The position numbers were made by a program, and so were the translations under genes. A stretch of 12,270 nucleotides of DNA from an uncultured Bacilli bacterium (lineage in GTDB: Bacteria; Bacillota_I; Bacilli_A; RF39; UBA660): positions 1 to 12,270 of the forward strand of contig CATOJL010000023.1 of NCBI GenBank assembly GCA_951800155.1, read 5' to 3'. Positions 1 through 6,335 of the stretch are shown here, one piece after another (the first letter of the stretch is position 1; the number at the start of each line of letters is the position of its first letter). The notes under the pieces were generated by a model. That model was not told where the DNA came from and did no database searches. It worked only from the letters and a program-made list of their open reading frames with translations.

Positions 1-9
1 GGGGGGGGG
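1..9. repeat. Homopolymeric G tract touching the -10 box
   Basis: Nine consecutive G at the window edge, directly followed by TATAAT. The tract may continue outside the window, so nine is a minimum. In such AT-rich DNA a run like this is very unlikely by chance. Its place, between the -10 box and wherever the -35 lies, is that of the poly-G tract in the Neisseria meningitidis porA promoter, where slippage changes spacer length and expression. An assembly or two-colour sequencing poly-G artefact at a contig end is the main alternative. Confidence 0.75.
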
Positions 10-15
10 TATAAT
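10..15 (+). promoter_or_regulatory. -10 box of the secreted protein gene
   Basis: Perfect TATAAT, 34 nt before the ATG at 50. The -35 element would fall outside the window, upstream of the G tract. The expected transcript starts near position 22, giving a leader of about 28 nt with AAGGAG at 35-40 as ribosome binding site. This leader is longer than those of the other genes here. Confidence 0.7.
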
Positions 16-49
16 GAGTATATAGAAAATAAAGAAGGAGTGAATAGAA

Positions 50-1018
50 ATGGAAGAGGGTAAGAAACATAAAATCATGATAGGAATCGAAGTAATTTTA
101 CTCGGAATGATTATAGCAATAGTAGGAACAAATGCAGCCAGTAGTAATCCGCCATCGAATGGAGTAAGCTATAGTAAAAATAATCAAACAACAGTAGAAG
201 GAGCATTAAATGATCTATATAATAAAGCAAATTATGGGAATGCAAATGCGAAACATATCTTAAAAGATAAAACAGCTTTGGTGGAAGGAATTGAGATTAC
301 TGGAACGATGCCAAATAGAGGAGCAATAAGTAAAACAATAAGTTCTGGAGGAACATATATAATTCCTAGTGGTTACCATAGTGGTTCTGGGAAGGTGACA
401 TGTAAAAGTGTTACACCATCTGTATCAACCTTGGGTCTTGGGGATTATATAAGATATACACCTAGTAATATGTCTTTTTCAGATGAGCTTGCGGGTCAAG
501 GGTGGAGCCAGTACCCTAAACTGAATCCGAGTGAAATGAATTTATGGAGAGTAATACGAAAAAATAGCAATGGGACAGTGGATATTGTATCAGAATATGT
601 ATCAAGTGCGACGATTTATTTTGATGACAGTCTAGGATATAACATATATATAGAAAAATTAAATGAGATAGCAAAGTCGTATGAGGACACCACATATACA
701 ATAGGCTCCAGACATATGGGCTATGATACATCAAACGAGAAATATAAAACAGATGTAGAACTAGTAGAAATCTTTTTAGGAACTTTGAATGCAAAGAAAA
801 TAGGAGGAGAGGAGAATGCTAGTTATTGGTTAGCTAAAAAGATGGGTCCTATAGGCGATGTTTGTGCTGTTGATAGTAGATGTGCTAACGGATGGTGTAA
901 ACAGTCTTTAGTATCGTGGGGTAGCTTAAGTGTTCGTCCAATTGTAGTACTCAAATCTACTTTAAAACTAACAGGTGGGAATGGAACAGCCTCTTCCCCA
1001 TATACTCTTGGAGTATAG
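50..1018 (+). CDS. Secreted surface protein, tail-fibre-like segment plus VRPIV-type C-terminal domain
   Basis: A 322-residue protein of unknown function. Residues 9-29 form one hydrophobic segment after a Lys-rich start, a signal peptide or anchor with a possible cleavage site after Ala30. Residues 70-116 (ILKDKTALVEG, TGTMPNRG, YIIPSGYHSGSGKV) resemble a segment I know from tail-fibre-like proteins of Firmicute phages. Residues 130-320 form a second region starting GDYIRYTPSN, with NLWRVIRKNSNGTVDIVS, GSRHMGY, ASYWLAKK and SVRPIVVLKS, ending GTASSPYTLGV. This recalls DUF6273-like domains, whose YWL...VRP pattern may be C-type-lectin-like (inference from memory). Three of its four cysteines cluster at 272, 278 and 283. 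There is no LPXTG or NPQTN sorting signal. Start ATG 50 has AAGGAG nine nt upstream. Expression may be switched by the G tract. Likely an adhesin or other surface-exposed protein. Confidence 0.6.
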   Translation: MEEGKKHKIMIGIEVILLGMIIAIVGTNAASSNPPSNGVSYSKNNQTTVEGALNDLYNKANYGNANAKHILKDKTALVEGIEITGTMPNRGAISKTISSGGTYIIPSGYHSGSGKVTCKSVTPSVSTLGLGDYIRYTPSNMSFSDELAGQGWSQYPKLNPSEMNLWRVIRKNSNGTVDIVSEYVSSATIYFDDSLGYNIYIEKLNEIAKSYEDTTYTIGSRHMGYDTSNEKYKTDVELVEIFLGTLNAKKIGGEENASYWLAKKMGPIGDVCAVDSRCANGWCKQSLVSWGSLSVRPIVVLKSTLKLTGGNGTASSPYTLGV

Positions 1019-1020
1019 AA

Positions 1021-1059
1021 AAAGAATAGGTAATTAACAAATTTTACCATTCTTTTTTT
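1021..1059 (+). terminator. Intrinsic terminator after the secreted protein gene
   Basis: AAAGAATAGGTAA (1021-1033) pairs with TTACCATTCTTT (1044-1055) with one bulged base, and the arm runs into seven T (1053-1059). It begins two bases after the stop codon and isolates this gene from lspA. Confidence 0.75.
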
Positions 1060-1086
1060 GATTGTATAGATTTCCTATTTCGAATT

Positions 1087-1095
1087 TGATACAAT
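1087..1095 (+). promoter_or_regulatory. Extended -10 promoter of lspA
   Basis: TGATACAAT, a TGn extended -10 with hexamer TACAAT at 1090-1095. No good -35 lies 16-18 nt upstream, which an extended -10 can tolerate. Twenty nt separate the hexamer from the ATG at 1116. Confidence 0.5.
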
Positions 1096-1115
1096 AAGTA
1101 CAGGTGATTTTCAAT

Positions 1116-1592
1116 ATGAAAAAGAGAAGAATATTTTTGATGTTGGCTTTATCTTTTGTTTTAATTGTTATGGATCAGGTCACAAAGTGGATTGTTGTAA
1201 ATCAAATACCTTATGGAAAATCTATTTCCATCATTCCTAATTTTTTTAAACTAACTTATGTAAAAAATACAGGTGCTGCTTGGTCCCTTTTTATGGGAAA
1301 TCAAGTTTTGCTTATTACTATGACAATTGCTGTACTTTTTTTCTTCTTCTTCTATTTATATAAGAAGGAAGATATAAATAAATTAGACATTTTAATTTAT
1401 GGGGGATTGTTAGGGGGAATTTTTGGCAATTTAATGGATCGTATCCGTTTAAACTATGTCATTGATTTTTTTGATTTTATGATTTTTCATTACAATTTTC
1501 CTGTTTTTAATGTAGCCGATATTTTTATTGTTTTAGCAGGCATAGTTCTAATTATTAAGATTTTTAAAGAAGGTGATAATGGTGTTGTATGA
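1116..1592 (+). CDS. lspA: Lipoprotein signal peptidase (signal peptidase II)
   Basis: Membrane aspartyl protease that cuts the signal peptide from diacylglyceryl-modified prolipoproteins just before the lipidated cysteine. The 158-residue length is normal for LspA. Four hydrophobic segments are visible at about 7-28, 62-81, 92-108 and 128-148. Family signatures are VMDQVTKW (18-25), KNTGAAWSLF (50-59), GGIFGNLMDRI (100-110), VIDFFDF (115-121) and FNVADIFI (131-138). Asp117 and Asp135 match the catalytic pair, with the same 18-residue spacing as Asp118 and Asp136 of Staphylococcus aureus LspA. The frame stays open back to a GTG at 1104, but AGGTGA (1102-1107) sits 8 nt before ATG 1116, which makes 1116 the better start. 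The 3' end overlaps rluD, as in the lspA-ylyB order of Bacillus. It ends with TGA, the only gene here to do so. Confidence 0.96.
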   Translation: MKKRRIFLMLALSFVLIVMDQVTKWIVVNQIPYGKSISIIPNFFKLTYVKNTGAAWSLFMGNQVLLITMTIAVLFFFFFYLYKKEDINKLDILIYGGLLGGIFGNLMDRIRLNYVIDFFDFMIFHYNFPVFNVADIFIVLAGIVLIIKIFKEGDNGVV

Positions 1593-2472
1593 AAATGAAG
1601 AACAAATAAGAATCGATGTTTATTTAAAAGAGCAAACCGAATATACAAGAAGTAAACTCGAAGTAGCTTTTAAAGAAGGAAAAATATTAGTGAATGATAA
1701 ACAAGTAAAAAAAAGCTATTTATTAAAAAAAGGGGATCAAATTACTCTACCTATTATAGAAGCGAAAATGTTATCTTTAGAACCTATTCCTTTACATTTA
1801 GATATTGTTTATGAAGATGAAGATGTTATAGTTGTAAATAAGCCAAACAAAATGGTTGTCCATCCTGCTCCCGGGAATTATACAAATACGCTTGTAAATG
1901 GACTTTTGTATCACGCGAAAAGTTTGAGTCAGGTGAATGGAGAGTTTCGCCCGGGTATCGTTCATAGAATTGATGCAGATACAACAGGACTTTTAATGGT
2001 TGCGAAAAATGATCAGGCGCATCTTTCTTTAGCAAAACAGTTGGAAGAAAAAACGACAGAACGAAAGTATATAGCACTCGTCTGGGGAGTTATTCAGGAA
2101 GATACTGCTTTAATTGATGCTCCAATTGGAAGAGATACGAAAGATCGAAAAAAAATGGCTGTTACGGATAGGAATGCAAAAAGAGCAATCACCCATATTA
2201 GGGTTTTAAAACGTTTTACCAATGTTACTTTGATTGAGGCCGTCCTAGAAACAGGAAGAACCCACCAAATTCGTGTGCATATGGATTACATAGGGCATCC
2301 TGTTGTTAATGATCCAGTCTATGGAAGGCGGAAAATCATTGATGATACAGGACAGTGCCTGCATGCGAAAGAACTAGGATTTATTCATCCTAAAACGGGC
2401 GAAAAAATGCATTTTGAGGTAGATTTACCTACCTGTTTTGTGAATATTTTAGAGCAATTTGAAAATAAATAA
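1579..2472 (+). CDS. rluD: RluD-type 23S rRNA pseudouridine synthase
   Basis: RluA-family pseudouridine synthase, close to Bacillus YlyB, likely acting on 23S rRNA in the large ribosomal subunit. An S4 RNA-binding domain covers about residues 9-60 (EYTRSKLEVAFKEGKILVN). The catalytic domain follows, with VVNKPNKMVVHPAPG, the HRID motif whose Asp132 is the expected catalytic residue, DTTGLLMVAKN, and GRTHQIRVHM (226-235). Its 297 residues are the usual length. It overlaps the end of lspA by 14 nt and is probably co-transcribed and translationally coupled. The start is uncertain: AGGTGA (1571-1576) lies 2 nt from ATG 1579, 5 from GTG 1582 and 8 from TTG 1585; GTG 1573 overlaps the binding site and is unlikely. 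The exact uridine target cannot be told from sequence, because RluA-family paralogues differ in specificity. Confidence 0.93.
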   Translation: MVLYENEEQIRIDVYLKEQTEYTRSKLEVAFKEGKILVNDKQVKKSYLLKKGDQITLPIIEAKMLSLEPIPLHLDIVYEDEDVIVVNKPNKMVVHPAPGNYTNTLVNGLLYHAKSLSQVNGEFRPGIVHRIDADTTGLLMVAKNDQAHLSLAKQLEEKTTERKYIALVWGVIQEDTALIDAPIGRDTKDRKKMAVTDRNAKRAITHIRVLKRFTNVTLIEAVLETGRTHQIRVHMDYIGHPVVNDPVYGRRKIIDDTGQCLHAKELGFIHPKTGEKMHFEVDLPTCFVNILEQFENK

Positions 2473-2511
2473 AAATAGAAATAAATCATTTTACTTCTTG
2501 TAATAAAAAAA

Positions 2512-2521
2512 TGTATATCAT
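2512..2521 (+). promoter_or_regulatory. Possible deoD promoter
   Basis: TGTATATCAT carries a TG next to TATATC/TATCAT, 24 nt before the deoD ATG when TATCAT is taken as the hexamer. There is no convincing -35. It is listed because the position fits the other promoters in the window. Confidence 0.3.
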
Positions 2522-2545
2522 ACGAAATAAAGAATGGAGGATTAT

Positions 2546-3253
2546 ATGACACCACATATAGAAGCAAAAAAAGAAGAAATTGCAAATATTGTTTTAATGC
2601 CAGGAGATCCAATGCGAGCAAAGTTTATTGCTGAAACGTATCTAAATGATTATACTTTAGTGAATCAAGTAAGAGGGATATATGCTTATACGGGATTATA
2701 TAAGGGGAAGAGGATTACGATTATGGCATCAGGTATGGGAATGCCTAGCATGGGAATTTATTCCTATGAACTTTATAAGTTCTATGATGTAGATACAATT
2801 ATACGAATAGGAAGCGCTGGTTCTTATACAAAAGAATTAAATTTATTTGATCTTTTGTTAGTAGAAAAAGCTTATTCAGAATCTAGTTATGCGAGAGTAC
2901 AGAATGGTTGCATAGATGAATTTTTATTTTCTTCGAAATCATTAAATAATAGTATCAAAGAAACAGCAAGGGAAATAGGAAAAAAACTATATTTAGGAAC
3001 AGTTCACAGTAGTGATGTATTCTATAAAGAGAAAAATGAATATGAACGGTTACAAAAAGAATATGGTTGTCTGGCTGTAGAAATGGAATCTTTCGCTCTT
3101 TTCCATAATGCAAATATTTTAGGAAAAAAAGCAACTTGCCTTTTAACGATTTCTGATAGTTTTATTACAAAAGAAGAAACGACAAGTAAAGAAAGGGAAA
3201 CATCATTTACATCTATGGTGGAACTTGCTCTTGAAACAAGTTTAAAATTATAG
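2546..3253 (+). CDS. deoD: Purine-nucleoside phosphorylase, DeoD type
   Basis: Cytosolic homohexameric enzyme that splits purine (deoxy)ribonucleosides with phosphate into base and pentose-1-phosphate, in salvage. It is collinear with the E. coli enzyme: MTPHI with His4, LMPGDPMRAKFIAETYL with Arg24, VRGIYAYTG with Arg43, IIRIGSAGS with Arg87 and Ser90, VEMES with Glu181, and TISDSF with Asp204, the catalytic acid, plus Arg217 in SKERETSF. Phosphate-binding, ribose-binding and catalytic residues are therefore all present. The frame opens at ATG 2534, but that ATG overlaps the ribosome site; GGAGG (2536-2540) lies 5 nt before ATG 2546, giving 235 residues and the classic MTPHI start. No other deo or pentose gene is nearby, so it seems to stand alone. 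Confidence 0.95.
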   Translation: MTPHIEAKKEEIANIVLMPGDPMRAKFIAETYLNDYTLVNQVRGIYAYTGLYKGKRITIMASGMGMPSMGIYSYELYKFYDVDTIIRIGSAGSYTKELNLFDLLLVEKAYSESSYARVQNGCIDEFLFSSKSLNNSIKETAREIGKKLYLGTVHSSDVFYKEKNEYERLQKEYGCLAVEMESFALFHNANILGKKATCLLTISDSFITKEETTSKERETSFTSMVELALETSLKL

Positions 3254-3275
3254 AAGGAATATTTCATCAAGATGT

Positions 3276-3283
3276 TGTATACT
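3276..3283 (+). promoter_or_regulatory. Possible promoter of the M16 gene pair
   Basis: TGTATACT, with hexamer TATACT at 3278-3283, only 17 nt before the ATG. The following bases nearly repeat those at the prepilin promoter (TATACTAATAA then GAGGTGA). No -35 is recognisable, so the call rests on the -10 and its position. Confidence 0.45.
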
Positions 3284-3300
3284 AATAAAGAGGTGAAAGT

Positions 3301-4563
3301 ATGAAGTACACGAAAACAAAGAAAAATGGATATACTCTTCATTTAATTCAAACAAACAAATTTAAGACAATCGCAATACGTGCGAATTTTAGAACACCTA
3401 TTAGAGAAGATTTACTTACGAAAAGAGAACTTCTAGCAGGAATTTTATCTGTTTCAAGTAAAAATTATCCTACACGAAGAGAGTTTGTCATGCGTAAAGA
3501 AGAATTATATCAATTGGGTTGCAGGTTTAGCTCTTATACATCAGGAAATATGTTAGTATTTATGGCTGATTTAAAATTTATCCATGAAAAATATACAGAA
3601 GAAGGAATGAATCATGAGTCGTTGGCGTTTTTTTTAGATACTTTGATGCATCCAAATATAGAAAAAGATGCGTTTAATCATGATGTATTTACATTAGAAA
3701 AAAGAAATTATTTAGAGTTTTTAGAAGGCAAGAATGATAATCCGAACCGTTATGCCTCTTGGAAGTTAGATACATTAAGAGGAAGAGGAACCCCACTTTC
3801 TTTTGATGCAAGTGGAGAGGAGGCTATTCTTAAAGATTTGGATGAAAAAGAACTTTACCATGTTTATAAGGATATGCTTACAAAAGATGCATTAGATATT
3901 TTTGTAATAGGAGATATTACGAAAGAAGATATAGAACCTTTACTTGACTCTTATTTTCAGGAACGTAAAAATGAAGAAGAACAATTGGATCATTTCTTAC
4001 CTTATCCAAAAGGGGAACCTATTACACTAAAAGAAGAAAGTACTTTTACACAAAGTAAGTTAAAGATGGGATATTATATAGAAAATATGACTCCCTTTGA
4101 AAGACATTATGTTCTTCGAGTTTACAATTTCTTATTAGGTGGTTCAAGTGATTCTTTGCTATTTCGAGTGGTAAGAGAGGAAAATTCTTTGTGTTATGAT
4201 ATCCATTCCACAAGTGCTCCTCTTTATGATATGCTTACTATTCATGCAGGTATTGAAGCAAAAGATTATGAGAAAACAGTTTCTTTAGTGCAAGAGAGTA
4301 TTCAAAAAATGCGAGAAGGGAATTTTACAGAAGAGGAGCTTGAAAAAGTAAAATTAAATTATAAAACGAGTTATGAAGAAATCGTGGATAGTCAAAGTTC
4401 TATTTTAGGTTTGTATGAATCACATGTTTATTTGAATTATGAATTGTTAGAACAGAGAATCGAGGCGATGTCTACAGTAACGAAAGACATGGTTGTTTCT
4501 TTGGCGAATCGCGTACAACTGGATGTCATCTATCTTTTGGAAGGAAATGGTATGAATGAATAA
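3301..4563 (+). CDS. M16-family protein without the zinc motif, YmfF-like
   Basis: A 420-residue M16-type protein resembling Bacillus YmfF (also written YfmF). Two M16-type halves can be followed: an N-terminal half with ASWKLDTLRGRGTPLSFDASGEEAIL near residues 155-185, and a C-terminal half with RVYNFLLGGSSDSLLFRVVREENSLCYDI near 275-305. The HxxEH zinc motif is absent; the corresponding stretch reads TPIREDLLTKRELLAGILS. It is thus probably the non-catalytic partner of the next gene, as in other two-subunit M16 systems. Databases name YmfF/YmfH homologues EF-P 5-aminopentanol modification-associated, an association rather than a proven reaction. GAGGTGA ends 4 nt before the ATG. Its last codons overlap the next gene by 8 nt, which implies translational coupling and paired production. 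Confidence 0.85.
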   Translation: MKYTKTKKNGYTLHLIQTNKFKTIAIRANFRTPIREDLLTKRELLAGILSVSSKNYPTRREFVMRKEELYQLGCRFSSYTSGNMLVFMADLKFIHEKYTEEGMNHESLAFFLDTLMHPNIEKDAFNHDVFTLEKRNYLEFLEGKNDNPNRYASWKLDTLRGRGTPLSFDASGEEAILKDLDEKELYHVYKDMLTKDALDIFVIGDITKEDIEPLLDSYFQERKNEEEQLDHFLPYPKGEPITLKEESTFTQSKLKMGYYIENMTPFERHYVLRVYNFLLGGSSDSLLFRVVREENSLCYDIHSTSAPLYDMLTIHAGIEAKDYEKTVSLVQESIQKMREGNFTEEELEKVKLNYKTSYEEIVDSQSSILGLYESHVYLNYELLEQRIEAMSTVTKDMVVSLANRVQLDVIYLLEGNGMNE

Positions 4564-5848
4564 ATTAGAAATAAAAGGACTTGATTTAACTCTTTATGAA
4601 GAAAGACTTGCAAATGGCTTAACTATTTATGTCATTCCAAAAGAAAATAGTAAAGGAATTTATGCAACTTTTACCACAAAATTTGGGGGACATGATATTG
4701 ACTTTATTCCTGAAGGAAAAGAGGAAGTTGTATCTGTTCCCGCAGGAATAGCCCACTTTTTAGAACACAAAATGTTTGCGCAAAAGTCTGGCGAAGATGT
4801 GATGAGTTTATTTTCTAAAAATGGTGTTTCTTGTAATGCAAATACTTCTTCCTATAAAACTTGTTATTTATTTGATGGTTCTTCTCATTTTGAAGAAAAT
4901 CTAAACTTACTTCTAGATTATGTGCAAGAACCTTATTTTACAGAGGAAAATGTCGAAAAAGAAAAACATATCATCGAGCAAGAAATTGATATGACAGCTG
5001 ATAATCCTTATTCGATTGGGTATTTCCGCTTAATGGAAAACATGTTTGTTTGTGATCCTTCTCGTATACGAGTCATTGGTTCTAAGGAAAGCGTAAACTC
5101 GATTACGAAAGAAGATCTATACACATGCTATGAAACATTTTATCATCCCGGAAATATGTTTTTGATTGTAACAGGGAATGTAGATTATGAACGTACCATA
5201 GAAATTGTTAAAGAGAATCAAGAAAAGAAGAAATTTAAAGAGTTTAAAAAGCCAACTTTAAAACATTATGAAGAACCAGTTTCTGTTTTAAAGAAGGAAG
5301 ATACAATTGAAATGAATATTACAGTACCAAAACTAACTTTAGGTTTTAAATTTGATTTAAAAAGGTTGGAGAAAGAATTACAGTTTGATGAGGCTACGAT
5401 TAGAAGATATGTAGCAATTTATGCTAATTTAAAATTTGGAACGGCCTCTTGTTTTTTAGAAGAAGTGAAACAAGAGGAATTAACAACTTCTGATATGGAT
5501 TATAGTATATATGCAACTGATGATATTTTGCTTTTAATCTTAGAAGGAGATAGTAAAAATGCAATTGCTTTAAAGAATAGAATTTTAAAAGAAGTAGACA
5601 ATTACCAGATAGATACCCATTCTTTTGAGTTAAAGAAAAGAGGAATGATTGCCTCTTGTGTTTATACATCTGAGAATATATACTCTTTAAATCAAAAAGT
5701 TTTAAGTGATATGATTAGTACAGGAGAGGTAGAAGTTGCTATTTTAGAAAATTATAAAAAATTAAATTATGAAGATTTCATGCGTGTGATTCAATCTTTA
5801 GACTTTACAAATTACGCTTTTGTAACTGTAAATCCAAAGAAAAAATAA
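4556..5848 (+). CDS. M16-family zinc metallopeptidase, YmfH-like
   Basis: A 430-residue M16 peptidase and likely catalytic partner of the preceding protein. The inverted zinc motif HFLEH is at residues 67-71 (His67, Glu70, His71). The third ligand is probably Glu143 in EKHIIEQEIDM, 72 residues after His71, close to the spacing in mitochondrial processing peptidase. The N-terminal half also has GHDIDF and NANTSSYKTCYLF; the C-terminal half has RRYVAIYANLKFGTASCFLEEVKQE. No signal peptide, so it is presumably cytosolic. AAGGAA (4541-4546) inside the upstream gene is 9 nt before the ATG. In Bacillus the next gene is ymfI, an SDR reductase linked to EF-P modification; here a prepilin gene follows instead. 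The substrate is unknown. Confidence 0.88.
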   Translation: MNKLEIKGLDLTLYEERLANGLTIYVIPKENSKGIYATFTTKFGGHDIDFIPEGKEEVVSVPAGIAHFLEHKMFAQKSGEDVMSLFSKNGVSCNANTSSYKTCYLFDGSSHFEENLNLLLDYVQEPYFTEENVEKEKHIIEQEIDMTADNPYSIGYFRLMENMFVCDPSRIRVIGSKESVNSITKEDLYTCYETFYHPGNMFLIVTGNVDYERTIEIVKENQEKKKFKEFKKPTLKHYEEPVSVLKKEDTIEMNITVPKLTLGFKFDLKRLEKELQFDEATIRRYVAIYANLKFGTASCFLEEVKQEELTTSDMDYSIYATDDILLLILEGDSKNAIALKNRILKEVDNYQIDTHSFELKKRGMIASCVYTSENIYSLNQKVLSDMISTGEVEVAILENYKKLNYEDFMRVIQSLDFTNYAFVTVNPKKK

Positions 5849-5857
5849 GCATTTTTC

Positions 5858-5886
5858 TTTTCATTTCAAAAAAAGTTTGTTATACT
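5858..5886 (+). promoter_or_regulatory. Promoter of the prepilin gene
   Basis: TTTTCA (5858-5863, four of six matches to TTGACA), a 17-nt spacer, then TATACT (5881-5886) with TG at 5878-5879 forming an extended -10. The hexamer is 20 nt from the ATG, so the leader is about 14 nt and starts nearly at the ribosome site. Confidence 0.65.
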
Positions 5887-5906
5887 AATAACATAGAGGT
5901 GACTAT

Positions 5907-6278
5907 ATGAAAAATAAAGGTTTTACACTAGCAGAATTACTTGCAGTTATTGTTATTTTAGGTTTAGTTGCAGTAATTGCTGTTCCTGCTGTTACAAAAA
6001 CATTAGGGGGAACAAAAGCAGAACTTTGTGAAGATCAACTCAAAAATATCAAAGAAGCAGCCCGACTTTATGGAAGTGACCATATGTTGGATCTCCCAGA
6101 TATAGAAGGGGAGTCTAAAACAATTACCCTAGGTGAATTACAAATGGGTGGTTATATTAAGGAACACTTAGAAAACCCTAAAAATAAACAGGAAATTGAT
6201 TCAAGTTTATCAATAACAATCACAAAACAGGGACAAAATAAGTGGAAATATGAAGTAGAAGATTTTTGCAATTCATAG
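5907..6278 (+). CDS. Type IV prepilin-like protein
   Basis: A 123-residue protein with a class III prepilin leader: MKNKG, expected cleavage after Gly5, then FTLAELLAVIVILGLVAVIA with Glu10 at position +5 of the mature protein as in methylated pilins. The hydrophobic helix covers 6-29. The small globular part contains LGELQMGGYIKEHLENPKN, a pattern seen in pseudopilins of the ComGC/GspG type. Cys41 and Cys121 could form a disulfide closing the C-terminal region (inference). No prepilin peptidase, assembly ATPase or other pilin lies in the window, so it is an orphan here and depends on machinery elsewhere. GAGGTGA ends 4 nt before the ATG, and the gene has its own promoter and terminator. It may be a minor pilin, a competence pseudopilin or a pilus major subunit; the sequence does not decide. 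Confidence 0.88.
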   Translation: MKNKGFTLAELLAVIVILGLVAVIAVPAVTKTLGGTKAELCEDQLKNIKEAARLYGSDHMLDLPDIEGESKTITLGELQMGGYIKEHLENPKNKQEIDSSLSITITKQGQNKWKYEVEDFCNS

Positions 6279-6281
6279 AAG

Positions 6282-6307
6282 AAGCCAAACTATTTTAGGC
6301 TTTTTTT
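6282..6307 (+). terminator. Intrinsic terminator after the prepilin gene
   Basis: AAGCC (6282-6286) pairs with GGCTT (6298-6302). Inner AAA and TTT can extend the stem past a bulge. Seven T follow at 6301-6307. It starts four bases after the stop codon. Confidence 0.8.
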
Positions 6308-6314
6308 GTATAAG
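6307..6314 (+). promoter_or_regulatory. Possible -10 of the DUF1848 gene
   Basis: TGTATAAG directly after the terminator T-run, with hexamer TATAAG 21 nt from the ATG. The hexamer is imperfect and the -35 position falls in the terminator stem without resemblance to TTGACA. Supported mainly by position. Confidence 0.3.
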
Positions 6315-6335
6315 TAAAAAAGAGGGGTGTGATTT

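Noticed and set aside
516..794. Minus-strand open frame inside the secreted protein gene
   Set aside because: Product rich in Cys, His, Leu and Tyr with no ribosome site; a mirror of the real plus-strand gene. The same applies to other antisense frames in the window.
50..1018. Secreted protein as substrate of the nearby sortase
   Set aside because: There is no NPQTN or LPXTG-type motif, hydrophobic tail or positive tail at its C-terminus.
1402..1424. Two further G runs in lspA as slippery tracts
   Set aside because: They are five G each and encode conserved glycines of LspA, so the protein sequence explains them.
1573..1592. TGA read as tryptophan (Mycoplasma-type code)
   Set aside because: lspA ends at a TGA exactly where the family ends, and all tryptophans in the window are TGG, including those in conserved motifs.
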